The notes under the pieces: generated by a model
Databases searched by the model: none
Told to the model about the DNA's origin: nothing
Seen by the model: the letters and a program-made list of their open reading frames with translations, nothing else
Part shown: piece by piece, positions 1 through 8,258 of the stretch
Layout: each line of letters begins with the position of its first letter
How positions within the stretch are numbered: position 1 is the first letter of the stretch
IMG/VR virus record: IMGVR_UViG_3300028573_000049
Coordinates: 1 to 26,560 of that record
Strand: one strand, 5' to 3'
Source: a virus
DNA: 26,560 bases
Position numbers and translations under genes: made by a program

Positions 1-298
1 CGCCGAGAACTCTGGAATTGACGACGGCGTTACCCATTTTTGAAGGTTCTACACTTCCAAAGGTCGAACCGCCTACTCCGTATTCCTGTTCCTTATCCTG
101 TGGCGTGTTATCGGACGAAAACCACTGGCGAAGATGGAAGGCGATGCTTTCCCCAACCCCCAACAATGTTCCACGTGGAACATTTGACGGACTCGATACG
201 GGATTCCCTTGCTCGTCCCACGCAGTATTGGGCGACGACTCAACCGGCTTACCGTTCTCATCCCACTCGCGGGGTTGCGTTATTGCGGTAGCTGCCAT
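1..298 (-). CDS. Start of a virion protein gene, truncated by window edge
   Basis: Open from an ATG at 298 to the window edge (99 codons visible, no stop). The start overlaps the end of the upstream gene by 19 bases, and a GAGG stretch lies just before the ATG. The N-terminus holds a short duplicated motif, WDENGKPVESSPN followed by WDEQGNPVSSPSN. No domain is recognisable in the visible part. In T7-type ejection modules the gene after the gp14 and gp15 positions encodes the large gp16 internal protein, so a long ejection protein is a reasonable inference from gene order only. The coding sequence contains a perfect 20-bp palindrome with a parS motif (165-184). Confidence 0.7.
   Translation of the reverse strand, partial: MAATAITQPREWDENGKPVESSPNTAWDEQGNPVSSPSNVPRGTLLGVGESIAFHLRQWFSSDNTPQDKEQEYGVGGSTFGSVEPSKMGNAVVNSRVLG
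165..184. other. parS-like 20-bp perfect palindrome (ParB-type site)
   Basis: The sequence AATGTTCCACGTGGAACATT is its own reverse complement over all 20 bases. Its inner 16 bases, TGTTCCACGTGGAACA, have the form of chromosomal parS, the site loaded by the CTP-dependent clamp ParB (general form TGTTNCACGTGAAACA and its symmetric variants). It lies inside the coding sequence of the truncated leftmost gene. No parA or parB gene is visible in the window, so a user would have to be a host ParB or a protein encoded elsewhere in the phage. Function is inferred from the motif only. Confidence 0.6.
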
Positions 299-1947
299 GT
301 CCTCGTCTTCGGGTTCCAGACTGCGTTATCAGGTACGCCACCGGGTTTCGGTGGGGTGTTCTGCTTGGGGTTGAACACGTCGCCAAGAGAGTCGAGGGAC
401 TTGTTGATACGCTCGATGTTTCGTGGCTCCAGAATCTCATTTATAGCTCTTTGCTTTTCAACAGAAGTGGCGTTGGGCTGCTTCTGAATAAATGAGTCGA
501 ACTCACTGACTGCCTCTCCACGCGTCCTGTCGTCCAACGCCGCAGCGTTAGTAAAAATTGAATAGAACGGCTTGTTAACAGGGTCAGTCTCGTAGGAGTC
601 CGTCATGCGGATAGCTTCAGCGACCTGTTGCGACGACATCTTTCCCGGACCCCGACCGACCATTGTGTTTAATTCCTCGCGGCTGTGACGTACGCCGTTG
701 GCTAGGTCACGCTGAATGACACCGAGCTGCTCAAAGCTCTGGTCCTGCCACTGCTGCCGCATAAGTGACTGCCGCTGAAGGCTCAAGCTTCCCAACTCAA
801 GATTCGTTCTGATGATGTCCTTGCGCAGATTGTTCAAGTACGTCACGGCCTTTGGAGAGCCACCGTCCTTCATAACGGCACGCTGAATATCCGTCTCCGA
901 CATCTTTCCGCTGCTCACATCTACCATGTACTTCTCAACCACATCGTTGTCGTTGTCGGTTTGCACTTTACGTGCGCGAGTCTCTTGGCGGTCTACATCC
1001 TCACCAATCTTGTCCAGAATCTTACGGTTAGGATTGCCGTTTGAGTCAACAAACCCATTATCCTTCGCCCACTTATCATTAGTCGTGGCGTTGATTTTGT
1101 GTTCATAGTCCCATCCATCGGTAAGCTGGTTGAACTTGGCTGTCGATGCGTTCAGGTCCTCAGACTCATGGAGATTAGCAAGTTCCCGGTCACGGTTCTC
1201 AGACTTCGTGATGAGTGCGTTCTTGGTAGCCGGGTCGAGATGGGGATAGCTGTCGCCTGATTTGAGGTTCTGGATATTGCTCTTGCGAACATTGGCGTCA
1301 GGACTGTTGGCATACGCCTCAATCATCCCCTTTTCGTAATCCTGATCCCACTGCTGCATCACCTGTTCAGCCTGCTCGGGAGTCATAGTCCCAGCCTGAT
1401 GAATCGAAGAATCCAGCTTCAACTTGAACTGCTCTCTCTCCACGTTTGGACTACCACCACCCACTGTAGTGGTGATAGCATCCTGCTGGGACTTTCCGTA
1501 CAGAACTTCATTCGCCGCACGATCTGACTTGGTGATGATGTCGGCTTTCTTGGCGTTGACCGTTCCCTGAATCTCTACGTCCTGCTGCATTCGGTAGAGT
1601 CCCAACGAACGGGCGAGAACCTTGTCGTGCTCATATGGAGTCAGAACGGAGTCGAGTTCACCTTTGGCGTGGTCGTAAATCTGCTGTGCTTCTTCAGGGG
1701 ATGTAGCTTTACTGAGGTCGGTGTAGACCTGCATCTTGCGGCGGTCAAAGGCAATCTCAGCTTGCTTGGCTTTCACCTGACGCTGCGCGGCGATGAGATG
1801 ACCTTCGACTGCCGACGAACCAGCGGCGAGGTCTTCTGTCTCCTGCCCAAGTCCCGCGATGGTTCCACCAACTGAGCCGAACTGCTGTGGCGAAGCATTG
1901 GGTCGTGCTACGGGTTCGTCAACCGGGAGTCCGCCTATTTGTGCCAT
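280..1947 (-). CDS. Large helical virion protein at the gp15 (internal/ejection protein) position
   Basis: A 555-residue protein, rich in Gln, Asp, Lys and Ala, with long predicted helical stretches and a Pro-rich C-terminal tail. There is no catalytic motif or signal peptide that I recognise. It follows the gp14-like gene directly, sharing the A of a TAATG junction (stop TAA at 1949-1947, ATG at 1947-1945), so translation is probably coupled. In T7-like phages this slot encodes an internal core protein ejected into the cell to form part of the trans-envelope DNA channel. The assignment rests on gene order, size and helical composition, not on a recognised domain. A general virion structural protein is the alternative. 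Confidence 0.65.
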   Translation of the reverse strand: MAQIGGLPVDEPVARPNASPQQFGSVGGTIAGLGQETEDLAAGSSAVEGHLIAAQRQVKAKQAEIAFDRRKMQVYTDLSKATSPEEAQQIYDHAKGELDSVLTPYEHDKVLARSLGLYRMQQDVEIQGTVNAKKADIITKSDRAANEVLYGKSQQDAITTTVGGGSPNVEREQFKLKLDSSIHQAGTMTPEQAEQVMQQWDQDYEKGMIEAYANSPDANVRKSNIQNLKSGDSYPHLDPATKNALITKSENRDRELANLHESEDLNASTAKFNQLTDGWDYEHKINATTNDKWAKDNGFVDSNGNPNRKILDKIGEDVDRQETRARKVQTDNDNDVVEKYMVDVSSGKMSETDIQRAVMKDGGSPKAVTYLNNLRKDIIRTNLELGSLSLQRQSLMRQQWQDQSFEQLGVIQRDLANGVRHSREELNTMVGRGPGKMSSQQVAEAIRMTDSYETDPVNKPFYSIFTNAAALDDRTRGEAVSEFDSFIQKQPNATSVEKQRAINEILEPRNIERINKSLDSLGDVFNPKQNTPPKPGGVPDNAVWNPKTRTWQLPQ

Positions 1948-2456
1948 TAGCTTAGGTTCATCGTCAGATTCGATACGCTACCAAAGTCTGTTTCGCCACC
2001 GTCGCCACTGCCACCTTCGTACCCCGTGGCCTTGAGGTAGTTCTGCGATGCGTTGCTGATTCCTGAGAGCATGGAGCCGATACCAGCCAGCCGTCCGCGC
2101 CAAGCAGCAATCTTTCCGTAGTATTGTTCCAGCGTGGCCTTCTCCGTTCCTGCCTGCCGAATCTCTGCGGCTTGTCGCCCACCACGTCCCGCCGTCGCTG
2201 CCATCATCAGAAGCGGGGAACCGGAGGTAATGTCCACGCCAGAGGCCGCATACGCTGCTGCCTGCTTTCCGACAAGCTGAGAGTAGCGTTGCTCGTTGGC
2301 AATCAGGTTCTCCGACATGTCCTGAAGGTCAATCTGGGCGTTGTAGTCGTAAGCCGCCTTCTCCTGCTGGCCAGCCTTGATCTGACCCTCGCCGGAGAGG
2401 ATGGAGCCGACTACCCCGATACCAAACGAACCCGCCGCTTCTGTTTGAGGACTCAT
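1947..2456 (-). CDS. gp14-like internal virion (ejection) protein
   Basis: A 169-residue protein. The N-terminal segment is Gly-rich and weakly hydrophobic (GIGVVGSILSGEG). It is followed by a long helix with Tyr-Asn-Ala-Gln, then the motif AAYAASGVDITSGSPL near residues 67-82, and a second helical region ending in a Gly-rich tail. The ASGVD..SGSP pattern in the middle of an Ala/Gln helical protein is typical of podovirus gp14-type internal virion proteins, which leave the capsid during infection and assemble in the outer membrane. The gene overlaps the gp13-like gene upstream by ATGA (2453-2456) and shares TAATG with the 555-residue gene downstream, as expected for an ejection-protein operon. 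Confidence 0.75.
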   Translation of the reverse strand: MSPQTEAAGSFGIGVVGSILSGEGQIKAGQQEKAAYDYNAQIDLQDMSENLIANEQRYSQLVGKQAAAYAASGVDITSGSPLLMMAATAGRGGRQAAEIRQAGTEKATLEQYYGKIAAWRGRLAGIGSMLSGISNASQNYLKATGYEGGSGDGGETDFGSVSNLTMNLS

Positions 2457-2869
2457 GGCTTAACCTTTGCGTACATCAAACACGTCTCACCTTCCGGCCC
2501 AAACTGTTTCAACGTTCCCTCGTACTCGAATCCTAAATGCTTGAATAGCAACGGCGAAACCATAATCGAACACGTCGCCTGTATCCGCCTGAATCCCCCT
2601 TCAACAAAGAGCACTGGCAGCAGGTCGCGGAGGTACTTGTAGCAAATGCGAATGTTCTTCCTGAAATACGGAGTCGGAAGAATCCACGCTTCGCCACGGT
2701 TCCACTGGAGATTCACCACCCCACCCGCGAACACCGGATGACCGTCAACCAGAAGGCAATACCCTACGCTACCCGTCGAGAGGTAAGACTTCTGCAACTG
2801 GTCGCGCATTGGATGACCGTAGAGCAGGACGGCCAAGTGTTCGAGATTCAGACGCTGCAACTTCCTCAT
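2453..2869 (-). CDS. gp13-like GNAT-fold virion protein
   Basis: A 138-residue protein shaped like a GNAT acyltransferase. It has an N-terminal helix region, a central beta segment (GYCLLVDGHPVFAGGVVNL), a helix after RKNIRICYKYLRDLLP, and a C-terminal strand-helix-strand ending in HLGFEYEGTLKQFGPEGE. The last element (LGFEYEG) is the usual GNAT motif B region, where a rank-and-file position follows the helix. T7 gp13 and many podovirus relatives in this slot have this fold, often without proven acetyltransferase activity. The canonical acetyl-CoA loop (Q/R-x-x-G-x-G/A) is not obvious, so the protein may be structural. Gene position between the tail protein and the gp14-like gene supports a virion or assembly role. 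Confidence 0.72.
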   Translation of the reverse strand: MRKLQRLNLEHLAVLLYGHPMRDQLQKSYLSTGSVGYCLLVDGHPVFAGGVVNLQWNRGEAWILPTPYFRKNIRICYKYLRDLLPVLFVEGGFRRIQATCSIMVSPLLFKHLGFEYEGTLKQFGPEGETCLMYAKVKP

Positions 2870-2870
2870 A

Positions 2871-4613
2871 TCAATCCTGATTGTACGAAAGCCTCAAAAC
2901 AATCCCCCGAAGGGTGAATGGCAACGGATCGGACTGTGTGATGAAGAACGTAGACTCATCATCCCAATCCGCATCGAGGTCTCGGGTCAACTCCAGCGTC
3001 GGCATCTTCCCGCAGGTAATCTGTAACGGCTGTGTAATCGAAATCGCGCAACTGGCCGTCGCATTGTTCTCTAGCGAGTCCTGAACCTGTGCCGTGTATG
3101 GGTATATTCCCAATGCCGTTGGGATTCCAGTAATCGCTCCCGTGCTCGCATTGAGAGATAGTCCCGGTGGAAGTCCACCACTGATGATGGAGAATGTGTA
3201 AGGAGGCTTCCCGCCCGTCGCTACGACTGCCGAGTTGTACATAACTCCCAAATACGCAACACCCGAAGCACAAGCCAGTGACAGTGATAGTTTGAATCCG
3301 AGAATTGCCGCCTGCAACGTCCCTGTCATCGGGGAAACGTCAAACACGTTGTCGTAAGTTCCCGGGGCACTCTCTACTTGATCGGCTAGTGCAAGAGAAT
3401 ACGGATACAACTGGACGAATCCCGAATCGGAAAGCTGGAAGCGAAGGTTTCCCAAGTTTAGTGCCGGAACGAATGCCTGTTTGTCTCCTGCACCGGACAC
3501 CGGGCCACCGAAGAAACACGACACGAGCAACGAGTTCGCGGCAGATACCGGCACCCCACCTGTGTCTACAGTGCTTGATGAGCCATTCCCGAATGATGCT
3601 CCCAGATACCCAGAAACAGCCTCATACTCAGCGATGATGAGGGACAGAGAGTTGTCGTCCCCCCCGCCAAGGGTATTCATCGTTACCGAGTTCGCGCCGC
3701 CTGCACAGTTTATCGCGTAGGCCACGACTAGGCTGTTTGAAGGCGAACTCCCATCGTAGACGATGACCCATTCGTTTCCGTTCGTGTCGGTGATGACCGG
3801 GTTTAACCGCTCGATAATCATGCCGATGGCAACGAGAAGATTCCCCGCCGTGTTCGGATGCGGAAACACTGCCGTCGTCGTATCAGTGATAATCGAGGTA
3901 TTGGCAAAGCACCCAACCTGAACCAGCGGAATCGTCAGAACCGTGGGCGAGAGCGCCAATAGGACAACGGCCATCATGTCGGGAGTGCCGCTGGCAACCG
4001 ATGCGACGTTATGTTCTGATCCGCCCGACGATAGCTTGTCCCAACTAGCGGCTGACAGGAACGTGTTGCTGGCTGCTTGACGTCCCGTGAATCCCGCCGA
4101 TGCCGTGAAGGTGTACGTCGCTCCCGTGACCACAGGACTCGCCATCGCCGCCGAATAGAGCATCTGCCCACTCACGGCAGTAATTGCTAGACTATCAACC
4201 GAAGTGGAGCCGGTATCAAATGTCGTGGAGTTGAACGACGATGGACCGATAGCCGAAGCACTCGCCACACCGGAGTATTCATCAATCAGCAACCACGGCT
4301 GAACCGTTCCTCCGTAGTTTGCGGTGTACGTTACGTTGGTATCCCCACCAGCGCAGTTCAGAGCAACAAAGGTGTAGAGGATGAAGCACTGCGTTCCAGC
4401 GGCCCGAGTAACAACCGGAGACATCGTGGCCAACTGCCAAGCGTTGCCACGATTATCCGTGATCTGTGGAAATCCCTTGGCGTCCGAACTTAGCTGATTG
4501 CACCCGATAGACAGTACTAGGCAGTCTCCAGCCGTAACGCCAGAGAGAGAAACACTTCCACCGTTACCCGTTGGCCCGTAAGCCGATGCACCTTGTACGT
4601 GGGAAATGCTCAT
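2871..4613 (-). CDS. Tail-associated protein with two tandem beta domains and a putative Ig domain
   Basis: A 580-residue protein made of an internal duplication. Residues about 1-222 and 228-445 share the order GD/NCLLV..IG, ITD.(R/N)GN.W, (L/I)NCAGG(D/A)..VT and a closing (I/L)I.EY....G, consistent with two copies of a jelly-roll-like domain. Residues about 446-527 form a putative Ig domain of the PF05345 type (GGKPPYTFS, LPPGLSL, STGAITGIPT, Y..QV.D). About 50 further residues follow. The ATG overlaps the nozzle stop by ATGA (4610-4613). Placement after the nozzle gene suggests a tail spike, fibre or host-binding accessory protein. Which of these is not decided by the sequence. Confidence 0.7.
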   Translation of the reverse strand: MSISHVQGASAYGPTGNGGSVSLSGVTAGDCLVLSIGCNQLSSDAKGFPQITDNRGNAWQLATMSPVVTRAAGTQCFILYTFVALNCAGGDTNVTYTANYGGTVQPWLLIDEYSGVASASAIGPSSFNSTTFDTGSTSVDSLAITAVSGQMLYSAAMASPVVTGATYTFTASAGFTGRQAASNTFLSAASWDKLSSGGSEHNVASVASGTPDMMAVVLLALSPTVLTIPLVQVGCFANTSIITDTTTAVFPHPNTAGNLLVAIGMIIERLNPVITDTNGNEWVIVYDGSSPSNSLVVAYAINCAGGANSVTMNTLGGGDDNSLSLIIAEYEAVSGYLGASFGNGSSSTVDTGGVPVSAANSLLVSCFFGGPVSGAGDKQAFVPALNLGNLRFQLSDSGFVQLYPYSLALADQVESAPGTYDNVFDVSPMTGTLQAAILGFKLSLSLACASGVAYLGVMYNSAVVATGGKPPYTFSIISGGLPPGLSLNASTGAITGIPTALGIYPYTAQVQDSLENNATASCAISITQPLQITCGKMPTLELTRDLDADWDDESTFFITQSDPLPFTLRGIVLRLSYNQD

Positions 4614-7318
4614 GGTTGTCTCCCATGAGCGCCGGGGCCGTAAACGATGTCGTACATGTAGTCGGGGTCGTCTTTGATTCCGTACTTCCCACCCAAGGAC
4701 TGGTAGATTGAGATGGTCACTCGATTCAGCTTCTGCTTCTGACCACGCGTCGAGAATGTCGGATTGGTCACGACCGGGTTAGTCGGCTGAACCGTCATGG
4801 TGTACGGCAGTCCAATCGTGATCTGCGAACAGTAATAATCAAACGTCATCGTGTCGCTGGTTACGACTGTAGGCGGAAGGATGATGGCGCAGTCCCCGAC
4901 CGCCGTGACGGACTGGCCCAATAGGTAGTTCATGCCCGTTACTTCGTTCGTCACCGGCAAAGCCCTGCCACCACCGATGTACGTTCCCCACAGCGTCGAG
5001 TCCACATCCTGAAGCTGGAACGTACCGGATCCGGGGTCAGAACCAGCAACGATGTATGCTTGTGTCTTGTCCTGATTCACCTGCCACATCCCGCTACCAT
5101 TGGGATTATTAGGATTTGGCGGTTCCCCAATCACGGTAGAAATCTGAACGAAATCGCCGTTGGCAAAGTTCTGGCCCGGAGCTGTGACCACACAGGGATT
5201 CGCATTCGTGATTCCCGTAATGAGAACAGGAAGCCCCATCTTCAGTTGCAAGCCACAGTGAACGAAGAAGGCATTAGACAAGTCGTTGAATAGTTCCTGT
5301 GGGTAGAAGTATTCGACGTATCGTGCCTGATTGCCATTCACGATTCCACGGTTGACTTCAACAACAACCATGTCCTCTTGGCCTTCGCCGCTGATGACTG
5401 CAACCGACTCGATGATTCCGTTCTCAGGGAGCATGTTGATACGGAACCACGCGAATACCTGGTCCTGCTTGTTGAACACCAACCCGATTAGCTGACCGTC
5501 AGCACGTACTGCCCAGAAGATGGGATATGGCTCGGACTGAAAGGCCGTCTGCAAAATTCCAGACTTCATCTCATTCGGCCCAATCGTGATTTGCCGATTC
5601 AGACGAGTCAGGTCGAAACTGTTCCACTCGTTGCTTACGAAGTCAAACACGAGGAACATGACCTGCTTGGCAGAGCGAGAGACGAAGATAGCCGAGTCCC
5701 CAACAAGCTGCGGCTGCATGTTGCTGACGCCGATGGACGTTTGCTTCGCGGCTGTCACTCCCGACTGCGTGAGCGCCCCACCATTCGGCCCCGTCATAAT
5801 CCAGACGCCACCAGCCGTTCCCAAAATGAGAGCTGTGGGTGAACCAATCATGTTGATGATTTGGTCGAGCAGGGTACTCAGAAGCGTGAACTGGATGGCG
5901 TAACTGTCGTCGTTCGGATCGCAGATGAAGTTCGTAAAGTCGTTGATAGTGCTGCCGTTCATCTGCGTAGGGTTGTCGTCCGTTCCGCCAACACACAGAC
6001 GGCCCTGATAGAACGTCCCACACGCCGGGTAATTTCCTGCCGAATCGAAGAATGGAATCACCTTGACGGCGAATCCACCACCTGAATATGGAAGGAACGA
6101 AGTCGATGGAACGGGAACCGTGGACATCTGACCTGAGTAGGAATTAGACGTGCTGAGGTTGTAGACCCCAACACCTCCGGGTGTTCCCGATGCTTGCGAG
6201 ACGACTGCGGTCCCACCAGCCACACCGGGGAAGTAAACGTCCACACCGATTCCGATGAATCCAGCAGTAATTGCCGATACGTTCATCGTTAGGCCGGAGA
6301 TAGAGCCAGTCCAGATTCCCCCGCCTTGCACGTCCACAAGGTTGTAGGCGAATCCTCCGGTTCCTGTCATTCCAGTCGCCACCACCTTTTGGGGGATGTT
6401 GACCTGATACGTTCCCGTTCCACCACTGCCCGAAAGGTACTGCGTGATGATTGTGTTCGGCTGAACGTTTGGCCCCTGTACCTGCATCCCAATCAGGATG
6501 GTTCCCGACGATACTGCTGACACCGTGAGAATCAGTCCAGCGTTCGGAGTTCCTGCTGTGTCGTCAATGTGGCCGGTAAACGCCGCCGTAACACCACTGT
6601 TGAGAACTGGAACAGTAAAGAACTCACCCTGATTCAGTTCAACCATCCCTGTACATTCGTTGATGTACACGCGGTCCCCAAGCGAGAAGCCGGGAGCATC
6701 GGTAATCATCACTGCGGGAAATGCTTGGGTAATCTGGAGAATCGGAACGCCGAGAGCTGAATAGCCCGTCGTTACAATACCAGGAGTTCCACGATATGCA
6801 GGATCGCCGGGAGCGACAGGAGGGCCACCGGGGGGAGCGAGATTGTAAGTCCAGTTCGATGGCCCGTGCCGCTCCACGCAAGCCGGAGGATAGCTTGGAT
6901 GGAATATCCAGAGAACATCGGCGCTCTGTGTCGCGCAATCGAGTTGAAACAAATCCTGTTGCGTGTATGGCGTAATTAGTTGAATCGGAGTTCCGCCACT
7001 TTCGACTAGCCCCAAGTCCCAAACGCCTTCATTCGATGGGGACCAGATGCGGATGATACCGGCGGTGAACTCAAGAATCGCTCCCTGCGTAGTCGAGAAC
7101 TGAAAAGGAATGAGACGGGCCGGAGCCAGATTGTTCTGTGTCTTCCCGGCAAAGTATGTACCGGGCATCTTCTTGGCCCCGCCTTCGACAAGCGGAAAGC
7201 AGTTCTCCATCACCCGGCAGGATGATTTGTACTTGGCGATGTCCTCCCGATTGAACAGGAGTTCTGAAATCTCACCCCCATTGAACGTGTTAACGCTGTG
7301 GTAGATTTTCTGACCCAT
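4610..7318 (-). CDS. Tail tubular protein B / nozzle (gp12-like)
   Basis: A 902-residue protein. Its opening is characteristic of podovirus nozzle proteins: FNGGEISELLFNREDIAKY, then C..MENCFPLVEGGAKKMPGT, then a strand run ILEFTAGIIRIW. Further typical parts are the FYQGRLCVGG segment around residue 435 and MQPQLVGDSAIFVSRSAKQV in the middle. These proteins form the hexameric tail nozzle below the adaptor ring. Two copies of a small beta module are inserted around residues 245-315 and 335-400. The gene starts directly after the adaptor stop, with a GGGGAGG sequence about ten bases before the ATG, and ends in an ATGA overlap with the next gene. Confidence 0.88.
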   Translation of the reverse strand: MGQKIYHSVNTFNGGEISELLFNREDIAKYKSSCRVMENCFPLVEGGAKKMPGTYFAGKTQNNLAPARLIPFQFSTTQGAILEFTAGIIRIWSPSNEGVWDLGLVESGGTPIQLITPYTQQDLFQLDCATQSADVLWIFHPSYPPACVERHGPSNWTYNLAPPGGPPVAPGDPAYRGTPGIVTTGYSALGVPILQITQAFPAVMITDAPGFSLGDRVYINECTGMVELNQGEFFTVPVLNSGVTAAFTGHIDDTAGTPNAGLILTVSAVSSGTILIGMQVQGPNVQPNTIITQYLSGSGGTGTYQVNIPQKVVATGMTGTGGFAYNLVDVQGGGIWTGSISGLTMNVSAITAGFIGIGVDVYFPGVAGGTAVVSQASGTPGGVGVYNLSTSNSYSGQMSTVPVPSTSFLPYSGGGFAVKVIPFFDSAGNYPACGTFYQGRLCVGGTDDNPTQMNGSTINDFTNFICDPNDDSYAIQFTLLSTLLDQIINMIGSPTALILGTAGGVWIMTGPNGGALTQSGVTAAKQTSIGVSNMQPQLVGDSAIFVSRSAKQVMFLVFDFVSNEWNSFDLTRLNRQITIGPNEMKSGILQTAFQSEPYPIFWAVRADGQLIGLVFNKQDQVFAWFRINMLPENGIIESVAVISGEGQEDMVVVEVNRGIVNGNQARYVEYFYPQELFNDLSNAFFVHCGLQLKMGLPVLITGITNANPCVVTAPGQNFANGDFVQISTVIGEPPNPNNPNGSGMWQVNQDKTQAYIVAGSDPGSGTFQLQDVDSTLWGTYIGGGRALPVTNEVTGMNYLLGQSVTAVGDCAIILPPTVVTSDTMTFDYYCSQITIGLPYTMTVQPTNPVVTNPTFSTRGQKQKLNRVTISIYQSLGGKYGIKDDPDYMYDIVYGPGAHGRQP
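6119..6586 (-). repeat. Two tandem copies of a small beta module inside the nozzle gene
   Basis: Codons for residues about 245-315 (6374-6586) and 335-400 (6119-6316) encode divergent copies of one module. It has the pattern strand-LTVSA(V/I), S/T-x-G-x-I-x-I-G-x-x-V, a Gly-rich turn and G.G.Y.(V/L). The copies align at protein level but have clearly diverged in DNA. A third copy lies in the adaptor gene (7670-7867). Confidence 0.6.
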
Positions 7319-8257
7319 CTACCAGCCGCCTCCCCAATAGCCGCGATACAGACCGGCGTACCGCCCTGCCGTCACCCAAGTCTCTGAACCCGTTTCGTCG
7401 CTTTCGTAGTCGGATGTCTCATTCTGCGCTTCGGCTGAGTTCAGGGAGTCGCGGTACATCTGCATCATGCCTTCAAACTTCGACTTGTCTTCGGTGATGG
7501 CTATTGCCAGTTCAGCCGCGAGACGGTTGGCGAGACAGTTCACGAACCCCGGCATCAACTGCGTGTAGTCGGAGATGAGTTGAATGTAGGTAATCTTCGC
7601 AGGCCCACACCAACCAAGATAGTTGGTGAACACGAACTTGCTCGCACCGACCAATGGATTAGGCGATGACATCGCCTCACTACCAACCGTAACCGAGGAA
7701 TCGCTAAGTGTGTACGTTCCCTGATACCCAGTTCCCGTTCCAAACGCCGAGATGAACGTACCAAGCGGAACGCCCTGACCAAACACAGGCTGATTCAACG
7801 ACAACTGACCCTGCGACAACTGCGTGACTGTCATCGTGCCATTCGTGATGGATGCCACGAAGATGCAGGGCGTCGGCTGAGTCTCTACCTTCCAATCGCC
7901 TTCCGGCCAGAATGGAGGGTCACGGCGGTCATACCATCCCCAATTATCTCCGCCCCACATCCAGCCGTAGTTCTGGTTTATCTGACGACGGCGAGGACGA
8001 ACGAAGCGCAGAAAGTCGGACGGCAACGCCCAAGCTGCTTTGTAAGCGTAGAGCGGAGGTTGTGGACTCAACTGTAAGAACGTCCGAGTCTTAGCAAACT
8101 TCCAATCGCGTTCTGAGAGAACTTCCTGAAAGATTGGGTCCCAGACCAGCAATACCTTCTTGGCGTTGGGCTTGTCTTCGTTGACATCGCTGATGCCGCC
8201 ACGGGCACCAATGCGACCTAACGCCAAGTTCGAGATTGAGGTCTGAGAGTAGTTCAC
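7319..8257 (-). CDS. Tail tubular protein A / adaptor (gp11-like)
   Basis: A 312-residue protein. The N-terminus ISNLALGRIGARGGISDVNE, followed by VLLVWDPIFQEVLSERDWKFAKTR, is the classic head-to-tail adaptor signature (small helical start, then a conserved Trp before the F-A motif). It forms the ring between portal and nozzle. Residues about 131-196 are a beta module absent from short family members. The C-terminal half (NCLANRLAAELAIAITEDKSKFEGMMQMYRDSL) is the conserved helical part. The start is GTG at 8257 with a GGAGG site six bases upstream, lying inside the end of the zinc-finger gene. The stop abuts the nozzle ATG. Confidence 0.88.
   Translation of the reverse strand: MNYSQTSISNLALGRIGARGGISDVNEDKPNAKKVLLVWDPIFQEVLSERDWKFAKTRTFLQLSPQPPLYAYKAAWALPSDFLRFVRPRRRQINQNYGWMWGGDNWGWYDRRDPPFWPEGDWKVETQPTPCIFVASITNGTMTVTQLSQGQLSLNQPVFGQGVPLGTFISAFGTGTGYQGTYTLSDSSVTVGSEAMSSPNPLVGASKFVFTNYLGWCGPAKITYIQLISDYTQLMPGFVNCLANRLAAELAIAITEDKSKFEGMMQMYRDSLNSAEAQNETSDYESDETGSETWVTAGRYAGLYRGYWGGGW
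7670..7867 (-). repeat. Third copy of the inserted beta module, in the adaptor gene
   Basis: Residues about 131-196 of the adaptor read FVASITNGTMTVTQLSQG, then a VFGQGVPLGTFI segment, then GTGTGYQGTYTLS. This matches the two nozzle modules in order of strands, Gly-rich turn and closing GTY strand. The insertion sits between the conserved N-terminal and C-terminal halves of the adaptor. Confidence 0.55.
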
Positions 8258-8258
8258 C

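Noticed and set aside
2124-2642. 172-codon plus-strand frame across the gp13/gp14-like genes
   Set aside because: It lies antisense to two well-supported, translationally coupled virion genes and encodes no recognisable protein.
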